This document shows, in pieces, positions 17,612 through 26,395 of a stretch of 59,521 nt of DNA. The stretch comes from Natronogracilivirga saccharolytica (GTDB lineage: Bacteria; Bacteroidota; Rhodothermia; Balneolales; Natronogracilivirgulaceae): positions 1-59,521 of the forward strand of contig NZ_JAFIDN010000014.1 in the NCBI RefSeq assembly GCF_017921895.1, given 5' to 3'. A program made the translations under genes and the position numbers. Under the pieces are notes generated by a model. It worked only from the letters and a program-made list of their open reading frames with translations, did not search any database and had not been told where the DNA came from. The first letter of the stretch is position 1; every line of letters starts with the position of its first letter.

Positions 17612-18793
17612 ATGAAAATTGCCGTTATCGGTGCCGGTCCTGCCGGCTCGGCCATCACGAGGGTTTTGATGGATTACAAAGAGGTACAAAACCTGGTCGT
17701 ACTGGACCGCAACGGAGCCGTTCTTGATGAGCTGAAGGAAAGCTTCTCCGGTCACCCTTCCCTCTCCCGCTTACGCACATTCCGCGTGGGAATGCAGGAA
17801 CGCTCATCTATCATCACACTCGTTAATGGCTTTGATGTGATGATATCCGCACTCCCGTATCAGTACAACCTTGAGATGACCAAAATTGCCATCGAAACCG
17901 GAAGTCACTTTCTTGATCTCGGAGGCAATGACAAGGTCTTTGAAATGCAGCGAAAGCTCGATAAACAGGCTGAGCAAAACGGCAGCTGCATTCTGCCCAA
18001 TTGCGGACTGGCTCCCGGACTCCTGAATATTATAGCAATGAACGGATTCCGCCAGTTCGAAACGGTCTCATCCATTGAAATGATGAGTGGTGGTCTGCCG
18101 GTCAATCCTCATCCGCCTTTGAATCATCATCTCAGCTTTTCTGCCGAAGCCTTTTTGAGTGAACATCTTCCACCGGTGCTGGCTGTTCGCGACGGACGGC
18201 CCGTCGATCTTGAGCCAATGAGCGGACTGGAGCCCATTACTTTTCAATCACGCCCGGAAATGACGGCCCTCGAGACCTTTTACACCGGCGGGCACATAAG
18301 CACCCTGGCCTACACCCTTCAGGGCTCGGTCAGCAACCTCTCCTACAAAACCATCCGTCACCGCGGAAATCACAGTGTCATGCAGGCGCTGATCGAATTG
18401 GGACTCGCCGATGACCGTATCATCGATATCGGCACAAGCATGACTTACAAAGATTTTCTGATCCGCAAACTGCGAAAGCGGATTCCCGAGAATCTGCCCG
18501 ATATTGTACTCGCGAAAGTAATTATCGACGGGCAAAACGGATCAGGCGGCAACAGTAAAAAGCTCAGGCGGACATATGAACTGACCTATGAGTACCATCC
18601 GGATGACGGTCATTCCGCGGTTATGAGCTGCACGGCTCTGCCAACAGCGCATATTGCCCTGATGCTTGCACGGGGTGAAATCAGTGCCCGTCCCGGTGTC
18701 CATCCGCCGGAACAGATTGTGCCGGCAGAGTCCTTTCTCGATGCCATGAAGCAGTACGGCATCGAAATCAGTATACACGACAGCAGTGCATGA
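17612..18793 (+). CDS. Saccharopine dehydrogenase family protein
   Basis: The 393-residue protein opens with a Rossmann nucleotide site (MKIAVIGAGPAGSAITRVL) and carries family landmarks: GFDVMISALPYQYN, GSHFLDLGG, LPNCGLAPGLLNIIAM. The family oxidises or reduces secondary amines such as saccharopine in lysine metabolism, or acts on other opine-like compounds. Bacterial single-domain members often have an undefined substrate, and that is the case here. The start is at the first ATG after the ssrA upstream region. A TPP riboswitch begins 143 bases after the stop, so it is not part of the thiamin operon. Confidence 0.85.
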   Translation: MKIAVIGAGPAGSAITRVLMDYKEVQNLVVLDRNGAVLDELKESFSGHPSLSRLRTFRVGMQERSSIITLVNGFDVMISALPYQYNLEMTKIAIETGSHFLDLGGNDKVFEMQRKLDKQAEQNGSCILPNCGLAPGLLNIIAMNGFRQFETVSSIEMMSGGLPVNPHPPLNHHLSFSAEAFLSEHLPPVLAVRDGRPVDLEPMSGLEPITFQSRPEMTALETFYTGGHISTLAYTLQGSVSNLSYKTIRHRGNHSVMQALIELGLADDRIIDIGTSMTYKDFLIRKLRKRIPENLPDIVLAKVIIDGQNGSGGNSKKLRRTYELTYEYHPDDGHSAVMSCTALPTAHIALMLARGEISARPGVHPPEQIVPAESFLDAMKQYGIEISIHDSSA

Positions 18794-18935
18794 GCCGGCC
18801 TCCCGGTCACCCGGGCCGGTTGCGCATAAACCCGGTCTGCGGAAGTGCCCGGTTCTGAAACCTTGTAAATGAATGATTGCATGATTGTGCTTGTTACTTA
18901 GTGGTAACATCACATTTTGGATTTACCAATTTACC

Positions 18936-19012
18936 ATAGGGGTGCCGTTTTCAGCGGCTGAGAGCATACCCTCATAAACCTGATCCGGATAATGCCGGCG
19001 AAGGGAATGGAT
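18936..19012 (+). promoter_or_regulatory. TPP riboswitch (THI element)
   Basis: The core is standard: GGGGTGCC (P2 side), GGCTGAGAGCATACCCTCA, AACCTGATCCGGATAATGCC and GGCGAAGGGAA. The CTGAGA and ACCTGATCCGG segments form the two sensor arms that bind the pyrimidine and the pyrophosphate of thiamin diphosphate. It precedes thiM by about 160 bases and should turn the operon down when TPP is plentiful, through the terminator just after it. Confidence 0.95.
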
Positions 19013-19016
19013 ATCA

Positions 19017-19071
19017 AACCATATATCCTTTTCCGGCAGCATCAGCGCACAGGGATGTATGGTTTTTTTTT
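19017..19071 (+). terminator. Riboswitch-controlled intrinsic terminator
   Basis: AACCATATATCC (19017-19028) pairs with GGATGTATGGTT (19053-19064) with one G-U, followed at once by nine T residues (19063-19071). This is the expression platform of the TPP riboswitch. It implies control by premature transcription termination instead of by hiding the start site. Confidence 0.85.
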
Positions 19072-19174
19072 GATCTAAACCCTGATATGTCTCTCAACAC
19101 TGATCCGGCGACGCCCCTGATGAACAACACAAACGATATCAACTTACTCTGCAAACCAAACCACTGATATTATT

Positions 19175-19975
19175 ATGAATAACGATCTGCTGATTCAGAA
19201 CTTCAATGCCATCCGGACGCAAGCTCCGCTTGTTCACAGTATTACCAACCATGTCGTGATGAACACGACTGCCAATACCCTGCTGGCGCTTGGAGGCTCA
19301 CCGGTTATGGCTCATGCCAAAGAGGAAGCCGCCGACATGACCCGCATTTCGGGTGCCCTTGTGCTGAATATCGGCACACTTAGTCCGCATTGGGTTGATG
19401 CCATGCACCTTTCGCTTGATGCCGCACGCGAAGCAGGAAAACCTGTCGTACTGGATCCCGTCGGTGCCGGTGCCACACCCTATCGCACAAAGACTGCCCA
19501 TGAGCTTCTCGGTGCCGGTGGTGTGAGTGTATTGCGCGGCAATGCCTCCGAAATACTTGCGCTAACTCCGGCCGGCGGACAAACCAAAGGGGTGGACAGC
19601 ACGGACGAAGCCGATAAAGCATTCGATGCCATCCGCGATCTGGCCGGCAAATACAGCGTCACCGTATCCGTGAGCGGAAAAACCGATCACATCATCACAC
19701 CGGACCGTCACATCCGCGTGCACAACGGACACGAACTCTTGTCCCGGATCACGGGAATGGGTTGTACGGCCTCTGTTTTCACAGGCGCCTTTTGTGCGGT
19801 GAATGATGACCCTGCTGCGGCCGCGGCCCACGCGATGATCACCTTTGGTATTGCCGGTGAAATTGCAGCACTGTACAGCAAGGGACCCGGCAGCATGCAG
19901 GCCGCCCTGCTTGACACCCTCTCCTCACTCGATCAGGAAACGCTGTCAAAAATGGTACATGCTGATGAAGCCTGA
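19175..19975 (+). CDS. thiM: Hydroxyethylthiazole kinase
   Basis: The 266-residue enzyme phosphorylates 4-methyl-5-hydroxyethylthiazole with ATP so it can be reused for thiamin. Family landmarks are VHSITNHVVMNTTANTLLAL, GGSPVMAHA, VLDPVGAGATPYR, LRGNASEILAL and the ATP/anion-hole motif GMGCTAS with Cys197. Length is typical. It is the first gene behind the TPP riboswitch, and its 3' end overlaps thiE, so the two are co-translated. The enzyme is cytoplasmic and forms a trimer in known cases. Confidence 0.96.
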   Translation: MNNDLLIQNFNAIRTQAPLVHSITNHVVMNTTANTLLALGGSPVMAHAKEEAADMTRISGALVLNIGTLSPHWVDAMHLSLDAAREAGKPVVLDPVGAGATPYRTKTAHELLGAGGVSVLRGNASEILALTPAGGQTKGVDSTDEADKAFDAIRDLAGKYSVTVSVSGKTDHIITPDRHIRVHNGHELLSRITGMGCTASVFTGAFCAVNDDPAAAAAHAMITFGIAGEIAALYSKGPGSMQAALLDTLSSLDQETLSKMVHADEA

Positions 19976-20624
19976 ATCGATAAAGCCTGATTACAACCTC
20001 TACCTCGTCACTGACAGCGGCATGACCGGCCGGGAGAATCTGGTACGCACCGTGGGAGAAGCGGTAAAAGGCGGCGTAACCGTCGTCCAGTACAGGGAAA
20101 AAACAGCATCCACGGCCGCCATGATCCGGGAAGCCAAGGCCATCCTTGCCCTTCTCAAAGGAACCCCGGTCCCCCTCATTATAAATGACCGGGTGGATGT
20201 AGCCCTTGCAGTGGGCGCAGACGGTGTTCACCTGGGTCACAACGACATGGATCCGGTCACTGCCCGAAAAATAATGGGTCCGGACGCTGTCATCGGATAT
20301 TCGGTGGAATCCTGGCAGGATCTTGACGATGCTGAGCGGCTGGATGTCGACTATTACGGAGTCAGCCCGATTTTTGCTACTCCTACCAAAACGGATACGG
20401 GAAAACCCTGGGGCATTGAAGGGATGCAAAAACTGCGCGGGTTAACCGGCAGACCCCTCGTAGCGATCGGCGGCATGAACACGGATACCATATCTGAAAC
20501 CCTGATGGCCGGAGCCGATGGAGTGGCCGTCGTATCGGCAATCTGTGCTTCCGAAAATCCTCTGGCATCTGCCAGAGAGCTGCATCAGATCGTTACTGAA
20601 ACCAAATACAACCACACCCAATGA
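19959..20624 (+). CDS. thiE: Thiamin-phosphate synthase
   Basis: This 221-residue enzyme couples the pyrimidine pyrophosphate (HMP-PP) to thiazole phosphate to give thiamin phosphate. Motifs of the TIM barrel are YLVTDSGM, GGVTVVQYREKTAS, PLIINDRVDVALAVGADGVH, LGHNDM, GYSV, YYGVSPIFATPTKTDTG, and VAIGGMNTDTI. The frame is open upstream to 19845, but the added residues are not protein-like, so the start is set at ATG 19959 (or 19965), overlapping the end of thiM by 11-17 bases. It ends in an ATGA overlap with thiL. Confidence 0.95.
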   Translation: MLMKPESIKPDYNLYLVTDSGMTGRENLVRTVGEAVKGGVTVVQYREKTASTAAMIREAKAILALLKGTPVPLIINDRVDVALAVGADGVHLGHNDMDPVTARKIMGPDAVIGYSVESWQDLDDAERLDVDYYGVSPIFATPTKTDTGKPWGIEGMQKLRGLTGRPLVAIGGMNTDTISETLMAGADGVAVVSAICASENPLASARELHQIVTETKYNHTQ

Positions 20625-21697
20625 CAACAAAAACATCCAAACCGGAACATCCGCTCAAGGCAGTCGGCGAGTTTGGACTGATTTCCAAAATTCAGACCTG
20701 GTTTGATGAGCCCACTTCCGATCTGCTTGGAATCGGCGACGATTGTACGGTTATCCCGCGGGAAGATGACCGTCTTGATCTGATCACGACCGACATGCTC
20801 ATCGAAGAAACGCATTTCCTTCTCGACAAAATTGAACCGGAGGATCTGGGGCATAAATCACTTGCCGTCAATCTGAGCGATATCGCCGCCATGGGGGGCA
20901 CTCCGGAATACGCCTGGCTGTCCATCGGGCTGACGGAGAAAAATGACATCGGATGGCTCGAGCAGTTTTTCTCGGGTATGAAAGATCTGGCAAAACAGCA
21001 CGGGGTCCGGCTGCTTGGAGGTGATACCACGCGATCACAAAAGCATATGGTGATCAATATTCTGGTTTCGGGAAAAACCAACTCACCCGGACTCAAGCTG
21101 CGCTCATCTGCACGAGTCGGGGATATCGTTTTTGTGACCGGTATGCTTGGTGATTCCGGTGCAGGTCTGCAGTTATTGCTGAATAATCAGTTTCCCGGTG
21201 AATCGCCAGCAGAGCAAAAGCTGATCAAAGCACATAACCGGCCGGATCCGTGTGTGATTCAGGGTCAATGGCTGGGAGGCCAATCCGCAGTTCATGCACT
21301 TATTGATGTCTCCGACGGCATTGCCTCGGATGCCGGGCACATAGCCGCCCGCTCCGGGTTGGGTATTGATCTTGAGTTGACAAAGTTACCTGTCAGCAAT
21401 GAACTGACCGAAATTTCCGGAAAGTATGGCTGGAGTGCCATCGATCTCGCATGCTCAGCCGGCGAAGACTATGTCCTGCTGGGCACCTGCAGTCCGTCTG
21501 AATTTGATGGGATCTGTGAATCGTACCGGAAGGCCTTTCCGGATGACGGCCCATCAGGCGGTAATCACCCTGAACCCGATCTGTTTCCCATTGGTTATGT
21601 CAGGAAACATGACGAGCAACGACCCCCTGTTCGTTTTTTGCAGGATGGTTCCCCGGCACCATACGGATCCCGCGGATTTGACCATTTCAAGGTCTGA
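20621..21697 (+). CDS. thiL: Thiamin-monophosphate kinase
   Basis: The 358-residue ATP-dependent kinase makes the active cofactor thiamin diphosphate from thiamin phosphate. It shows the AIR-synthase-like fold: GEFGLISKI at the start, the metal site LLGIGDDCTVI, TTDMLIEETHFLLD, KSLAVNLSDIAAMGGTPEY, LLGGDTTRS and the ISDGIASD-like DVSDGIASDAGHIA. Its ATG overlaps the thiE stop (ATGA). The gene completes the salvage route within the same operon. Confidence 0.95.
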   Translation: MTTKTSKPEHPLKAVGEFGLISKIQTWFDEPTSDLLGIGDDCTVIPREDDRLDLITTDMLIEETHFLLDKIEPEDLGHKSLAVNLSDIAAMGGTPEYAWLSIGLTEKNDIGWLEQFFSGMKDLAKQHGVRLLGGDTTRSQKHMVINILVSGKTNSPGLKLRSSARVGDIVFVTGMLGDSGAGLQLLLNNQFPGESPAEQKLIKAHNRPDPCVIQGQWLGGQSAVHALIDVSDGIASDAGHIAARSGLGIDLELTKLPVSNELTEISGKYGWSAIDLACSAGEDYVLLGTCSPSEFDGICESYRKAFPDDGPSGGNHPEPDLFPIGYVRKHDEQRPPVRFLQDGSPAPYGSRGFDHFKV

Positions 21698-21775
21698 GCA
21701 AAACGGCGGCAATCTCTGCCCATATTCTGCTTAACAACCAACTCAATCACCAATGCAATCCAAGACCTGAAGACC

Positions 21776-22642
21776 ATGTCAGAAGAAACTTCCGGAAAAG
21801 TTATTCCAAGAACACTCACTATCGCAGGATCAGACAGTGGCGGCGGGGCCGGCATCCAGGCCGATCTCAAAACCTTTTCCGCTCTGGGATGTTACGGGAT
21901 GTCCGTTCTGACCGCCGTGACGGCCCAAAATACCAGAGAGGTAACACATATTCACAATATCCCGCCTGATATCATACGCGCACAGCTGGATGCAATCTTC
22001 AATGATATCGGTGCCGATGCAGTCAAAATCGGTATGCTCAGCAACAGCGGGGTTATCCGAGCCGTTTCTGACTCCCTTAAACAGCACAAGGCCCAGAACA
22101 TCGTACTGGACACGGTGATGGTTGCAAAAAGCGGCGATCACCTGCTGCAGGATGATGCTGTCATGACACTGAAAGAGGAACTAATCCCCCTTTCTGCCCT
22201 GGTGACACCAAATATTCCTGAGGCTGAAGTGCTTACCGGCAGCAAAATCACCAGCCGCAGCGATATGGAGACGGCAGGCAAAGCACTTCTGGATATGGGT
22301 CCGGATGCCGTACTGGTCAAAGGCGGTCATCTCAACCTTGGAAGTGTGAGCATGGACTGTCTGATTTACAAAACTGCTGACGGAATTGACCATACAAGGT
22401 GGTTTGAACTTCCCCGAATCAATACCAGGAACAATCACGGAACAGGGTGTACACTTTCATCTGCCATTGCGGCCGGACTGGCCAGGGAGCTCTCCCTGGA
22501 GGCGGCGGTCAAGGATGCTCTCTGGTACCTCAACGAAGCGCTGAAACAGTCCACCGGCTGGAATCTCGGCAACGGCCACGGGCCGGTGCACCATTTTCAT
22601 CCGTGGTGGCAGCCAGAGACGGCTGAACCTGATGTCAGCTAA
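21776..22642 (+). CDS. thiD: Hydroxymethylpyrimidine / phosphomethylpyrimidine kinase
   Basis: The 288-residue enzyme phosphorylates HMP twice to HMP-PP, the second substrate of ThiE. It has the ribokinase-like landmarks LTIAGSDSGGGAGIQADLKT, GCYGMSVLTAVTAQNT, VKIGMLSN, VLDTVMVAKSG, TPNIPEAEVLTG, VLVKGGHL and the anion hole NHGTGCTLSSAIA with Cys225. A 78-base gap separates it from thiL, longer than elsewhere in the operon, but the same direction and pathway suggest co-transcription. Confidence 0.95.
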   Translation: MSEETSGKVIPRTLTIAGSDSGGGAGIQADLKTFSALGCYGMSVLTAVTAQNTREVTHIHNIPPDIIRAQLDAIFNDIGADAVKIGMLSNSGVIRAVSDSLKQHKAQNIVLDTVMVAKSGDHLLQDDAVMTLKEELIPLSALVTPNIPEAEVLTGSKITSRSDMETAGKALLDMGPDAVLVKGGHLNLGSVSMDCLIYKTADGIDHTRWFELPRINTRNNHGTGCTLSSAIAAGLARELSLEAAVKDALWYLNEALKQSTGWNLGNGHGPVHHFHPWWQPETAEPDVS

Positions 22643-22728
22643 GAAGGAAGTCTGCTTTTGATACGTGCACGGACATCTCTGAATTATTCGCAAATGCAAC
22701 ATCCAATCAGAAATAAGAAACTGATAAT

Positions 22729-23388
22729 ATGACATCCAAAACTCACACCGGATACTTTTGGGACCAGGCTTCGGATATATTCCAAAAAATCCTGAAACTG
22801 CCTTTCAACACGGAACTGAAGGAAGGCTCCCTGAGGCAGGACAGATTTGTTTATTATATGAAGCAGGATGCCCATTATCTTGCTGATTATGGCAGGGCAC
22901 TGGCTATAGCCGGCACCCGATCCGGCGATACGGAAATCATGAAGCAGTTTTTTGATTTTGCCAATGGTGCCGTTGTTGTGGAACGTGCACTCCATGAGCA
23001 TTACCTGAAAGAGTTTGGTACCGGGCTGGATATTCCGAAATCGCCTACATGTGAGGCATACACCGGATTTCTGATCCGGTCAGCAGCAGTGGATCCCTAT
23101 CCTGTGACCCTGGCCGCACTTCTGCCCTGCTTTTGGGTATACCGGGAAGTCGGATTGCATATTCATCAGCAAGCAGCAGCACCCAATCCGTATCAGCAAT
23201 GGATTGACACATATGCCGGAGAAGAATTCGGGGCTTCTGTCGATCAGGCCATTACCCTTACCGAGCAGGCTGCAATGGAAACTACTCCGGCAATTCGGGA
23301 GCAGATGCTTCAGGCCTATCTTACCTCAACCCGGCTGGAGTGGCTGTTCTGGGATGCGGCATGGCGGATGGAAAGCTGGCCGGTCTGA
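22729..23388 (+). CDS. tenA: Thiaminase II / aminopyrimidine aminohydrolase (TenA)
   Basis: The 219-residue TenA-family protein hydrolyses 4-amino-5-aminomethyl-2-methylpyrimidine from degraded thiamin to HMP. It keeps the active-site Cys134 (ALLPCFWVYREVG), Asp47 in MKQDAHYLADY and the final acidic site WRMESW. The absence of thiC, thiG or thiS in this operon and the presence of TenA, ThiM and ThiD point to salvage of thiamin parts. It is probably the last gene of the riboswitch operon. A 14-base direct repeat (AGTAACTGCATTGC) follows at 23402 and 23424. Confidence 0.92.
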   Translation: MTSKTHTGYFWDQASDIFQKILKLPFNTELKEGSLRQDRFVYYMKQDAHYLADYGRALAIAGTRSGDTEIMKQFFDFANGAVVVERALHEHYLKEFGTGLDIPKSPTCEAYTGFLIRSAAVDPYPVTLAALLPCFWVYREVGLHIHQQAAAPNPYQQWIDTYAGEEFGASVDQAITLTEQAAMETTPAIREQMLQAYLTSTRLEWLFWDAAWRMESWPV

Positions 23389-23401
23389 CACTCACAAAAC
23401 A

Positions 23402-23437
23402 AGTAACTGCATTGCACACAATTAGTAACTGCATTGC
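23402..23437. repeat. 14-bp direct repeat
   Basis: AGTAACTGCATTGC occurs at 23402-23415 and 23424-23437, separated by 8 bases, between tenA and floA. No T-tract hairpin is associated, so it does not look like a terminator. Its role is unknown. Confidence 0.6.
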
Positions 23438-23551
23438 GTACATCGTTTCTGCGGTGATCTGTGATCTTCCGGCACAACAGAAGCGGGACGATTCATGATC
23501 CTCCTGCTCCCGGTGCGCCGGAATAATCACCATTTACGAAGTGCTTCCGCG

Positions 23552-24580
23552 TTACGACTTGCTTCCGCGACCTGATCCTGACGGCTTGTCACCATGCGGA
23601 TCATTCGGATCTTCGGATTCGGTTCCCTTGGCGATAGACTCACGCATGTCGGTATCCGACATCACGTTTTTCATGTTGTAGTAGTCCATTACACCGAGCT
23701 TTCCATCGCGGAATGCCTGGGAGATCGCCTTCGGTACTTCGGCCTCGGCTTCGACAACGCGTGCCTGCATCTCCTGGATCTTCGCACGGTTTTCCTGCTC
23801 GACGGCAACGGCCATGGCTCTTCGCTCCTCGGCACGCGCGCGGGCCACCTTGAGATCGGCGCTGGCCTGATCTGTCTGAAGCTTGGCTCCGATGTTCTCA
23901 CCGACATCCACGTCGGCAATGTCGATGGAAAGAATGTCAAATGCCGTACCGCTGTCAAGTCCCTTGTCCAATACCGTTTTTGTTATCTGATCGGGATTTT
24001 CAAGCACAGCTTTGTGATCGGTCGAGGACCCCACGGTCGATACGATTCCTTCGCCAACCCGTGCAAGTACGGTTTCCTCTGTAGCACCACCTACAAGACG
24101 GTCAAGATTGGCACGTACGGTTACCCGGGCGGTTGCCTTCACCTGGATACCATCCTTGGCCAGTGCGGTAATCACCGGAGTGTTGATCACTTTCGGATTC
24201 ACTGAAATCTGCACGGCCTCAAACACGTCACGCCCTGCAAGATCGATAGCGGCCGCCCGCTCAAATCCAAGCGCGATATTGGCTTTATCTGCAGAGATAA
24301 GAGCATTTACAACGCGCTGAACATTACCACCGGCAAGATAGTGTGCCTCGAGCTTGCCAATTTCCACCTCGATACCTGCCTTGGTTGCCGTAATGGCCGC
24401 CTTTACGATCGGGCCGGGAGGCACCTTTCGAAGACGCATAGCCACAAGATCTCTGAAAATACCAATCCGCACCCCTGAAAAGAGGGCCGTGATCCAGAGT
24501 CCGATAGGAATGAAATAGAAAAAGATGAAAAGCAGGAGAATAACACCGCCTGTAATAGCTAATAGCAAATATGGCTCCAT
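23552..24580 (-). CDS. floA: Flotillin-like protein FloA
   Basis: The 342-residue protein has an N-terminal membrane hairpin (about residues 5-35), an SPFH-like core ([60 protein letters not shown]) and a charged helical region rich in [20 protein letters not shown] with repeated EA pairs. FloA assembles into membrane rafts and affects membrane fluidity and signalling. The C-terminal tail ([13 protein letters not shown]) is short and polar. It lies downstream of the NfeD-type gene on the same strand, the usual partnership of these two. Confidence 0.94.
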   Translation of the reverse strand: MEPYLLLAITGGVILLLFIFFYFIPIGLWITALFSGVRIGIFRDLVAMRLRKVPPGPIVKAAITATKAGIEVEIGKLEAHYLAGGNVQRVVNALISADKANIALGFERAAAIDLAGRDVFEAVQISVNPKVINTPVITALAKDGIQVKATARVTVRANLDRLVGGATEETVLARVGEGIVSTVGSSTDHKAVLENPDQITKTVLDKGLDSGTAFDILSIDIADVDVGENIGAKLQTDQASADLKVARARAEERRAMAVAVEQENRAKIQEMQARVVEAEAEVPKAISQAFRDGKLGVMDYYNMKNVMSDTDMRESIAKGTESEDPNDPHGDKPSGSGRGSKS

Positions 24581-24757
24581 AATGTCAGTCAGATTTAAAT
24601 GTTGGCAATGTTTCGGAAACTGAAGCGTGTGGCATCCAAGAGATAGGGTCCAGAATCACGAAAAGCGAAAATTTCAGGTTATCATATAAATATAATCACC
24701 TCGATAATGGATACCAACTACAGACACAGATTTTCAGATGTCGCCTGGGAATGCAGT

Positions 24758-26119
24758 TCAATAGTCCTCAACTCGCGTTACCACAACCTGTCCGGCCGCT
24801 GTCGAGATAACCTTGATCCGGGTTCCCTTATCGATGTATTGGCCATCAGAGACCACATCCACCCGCCGGTCCCCGATTCTGGCCGTTCCCGAAATTCTCA
24901 GCGACGTCAATGCCACCCCTTCTTTACCCAACAGATCGTCCTTGTTTTCATAGGATGTGTACCCGGAAGCCGTGTCAGTCGACTTGGTCAGTACCAGTCG
25001 GCCAAAAAACGGTGTTTTCATCACATACCTAATAGTAGATGCAATAAAAGCAATGGCAAGCAAGAGTGTCAGTAAAATGGTCCACAACTGGGTCCGCATT
25101 TCGTCCAGACTTGGGAAACTGAACCCGACATTACCCACCAGCGATGCAAACAATCCGAAAAGCAGCAGAACAGCTCCCGTTACTCCGGCAATGCCGATTC
25201 CGGGCAGCACGAATATTTCAACGGCAATCAACCCGATGCCAATGATAACGATGAGAATTTCCCAGAACTGTGCCAGGCCCATGATGTAGAGCGGAAGAAA
25301 AAACAAAATCGCACCGATGCCTGCGATTGCCCCGGCAAATCCAATACCCGGTGACTGCAGCTCAAAATAAAGTCCGCCCAGCATCATAAGCATCAGAAGA
25401 CTTTGCAGCACGGGTGAGGCAAAGAACCGGATGACCGACTCCTCCCAGCGCTCGTCCACATTAAACAGTTCGGCCTGTTCCCACCCCATTTCTGCACTCA
25501 CTTCCCGAAGCGATCTGACTGTAGCAGTGGAAACATCATTCTCGAGCGCTTCAGAAGCGCTGAATGTCAGCAGTTCGCCCTCGGCGATGACCCCTTCAAT
25601 TTCGATGCGCTCGTCCACCATGGCCTCCGCAATCCTCGGATCGTACCCTTTGGCTTCGGCCGTCGACCGCATCAGTCCACGCATATAACTCTGCATTTTC
25701 TCATCGGCTTTCTCACCGGCACCATCCACCACTGTGGCCGCACCAATGGATCCACCGGGCACCATGAATATGTTGTCGGTCGCAAACGAGATAAGAGCCC
25801 CGGCCGAGGCGGCGTTGGCATCGATAAAGGTGACTACGGGGATCTCGGAAGCGAGCAGTCGTTTCCTGATCTTGTCAGCCGCATCAACCAGTCCGCCGAA
25901 GGTATCCATATGGAGAATGACCCCGATCGCCTCCTCATCATTTTCGGCGGCCGACACGCCCCGGTCAATATACATGTTCAACCCGTTGTCAATCAGTCCC
26001 TCGACACGGATCACGTAGACTTTCTCTGATGAAGACTCTGCTTCCAGTGTAGCAGCTGCCATCCAGCTAAGGGAAAAAGCAACCAGTATGAATAGAAAAA
26101 AAATGATTCGTGTTCTCAT
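24758..26119 (-). CDS. NfeD-family membrane serine protease (ClpP-like), partner of FloA
   Basis: The 453-residue protein has a signal peptide, then a ClpP-class protease domain (about residues 33-230) with the nucleophile Ser105 in DANAASAGALIS and the probable base Lys near 137-141 (GAGEKADEKMQSYMRG). Four or five membrane helices follow (LLMLMMLGGLYFELQSPGIG; ILFFLPLYIMGLAQFWEILI), then an NfeD OB-fold domain at the C-terminus (LLGKEGVALTSLRISGTARI). This is the long NfeD type, thought to cut membrane proteins next to flotillin. It is followed on the same strand by floA after 177 bases. Confidence 0.92.
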   Translation of the reverse strand: MRTRIIFFLFILVAFSLSWMAAATLEAESSSEKVYVIRVEGLIDNGLNMYIDRGVSAAENDEEAIGVILHMDTFGGLVDAADKIRKRLLASEIPVVTFIDANAASAGALISFATDNIFMVPGGSIGAATVVDGAGEKADEKMQSYMRGLMRSTAEAKGYDPRIAEAMVDERIEIEGVIAEGELLTFSASEALENDVSTATVRSLREVSAEMGWEQAELFNVDERWEESVIRFFASPVLQSLLMLMMLGGLYFELQSPGIGFAGAIAGIGAILFFLPLYIMGLAQFWEILIVIIGIGLIAVEIFVLPGIGIAGVTGAVLLLFGLFASLVGNVGFSFPSLDEMRTQLWTILLTLLLAIAFIASTIRYVMKTPFFGRLVLTKSTDTASGYTSYENKDDLLGKEGVALTSLRISGTARIGDRRVDVVSDGQYIDKGTRIKVISTAAGQVVVTRVEDY

Positions 26120-26395
26120 GGATGTCCTGCCTAGAAATATGTAAGGTCGATGGTAGTACGGGTTATTCAGCCAAAATGCAATATACCGGCCGGATCGTCA
26201 TTGCGTGGTTTCCGGTCAATGCCTATTTGTTTATTTTTGTAATTTACGAAAAAAGTGCAACACTTCACCTTCAGCAGGCGTAATATCCGGCGTTGCCGGG
26301 ATAAGCCTGGAACGTTGCACCGCACACCGGACATTGCATTCAGGCAAGCGCATATTTCCAAACCCCCAGAACAACCTGCCCGTTTCCTTCAAATC

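Noticed and set aside
26255-26395. 47-residue upstream extension of the TonB receptor
   Set aside because: The residues are basic and non-hydrophobic, so they would block export; the signal peptide begins at 26396.
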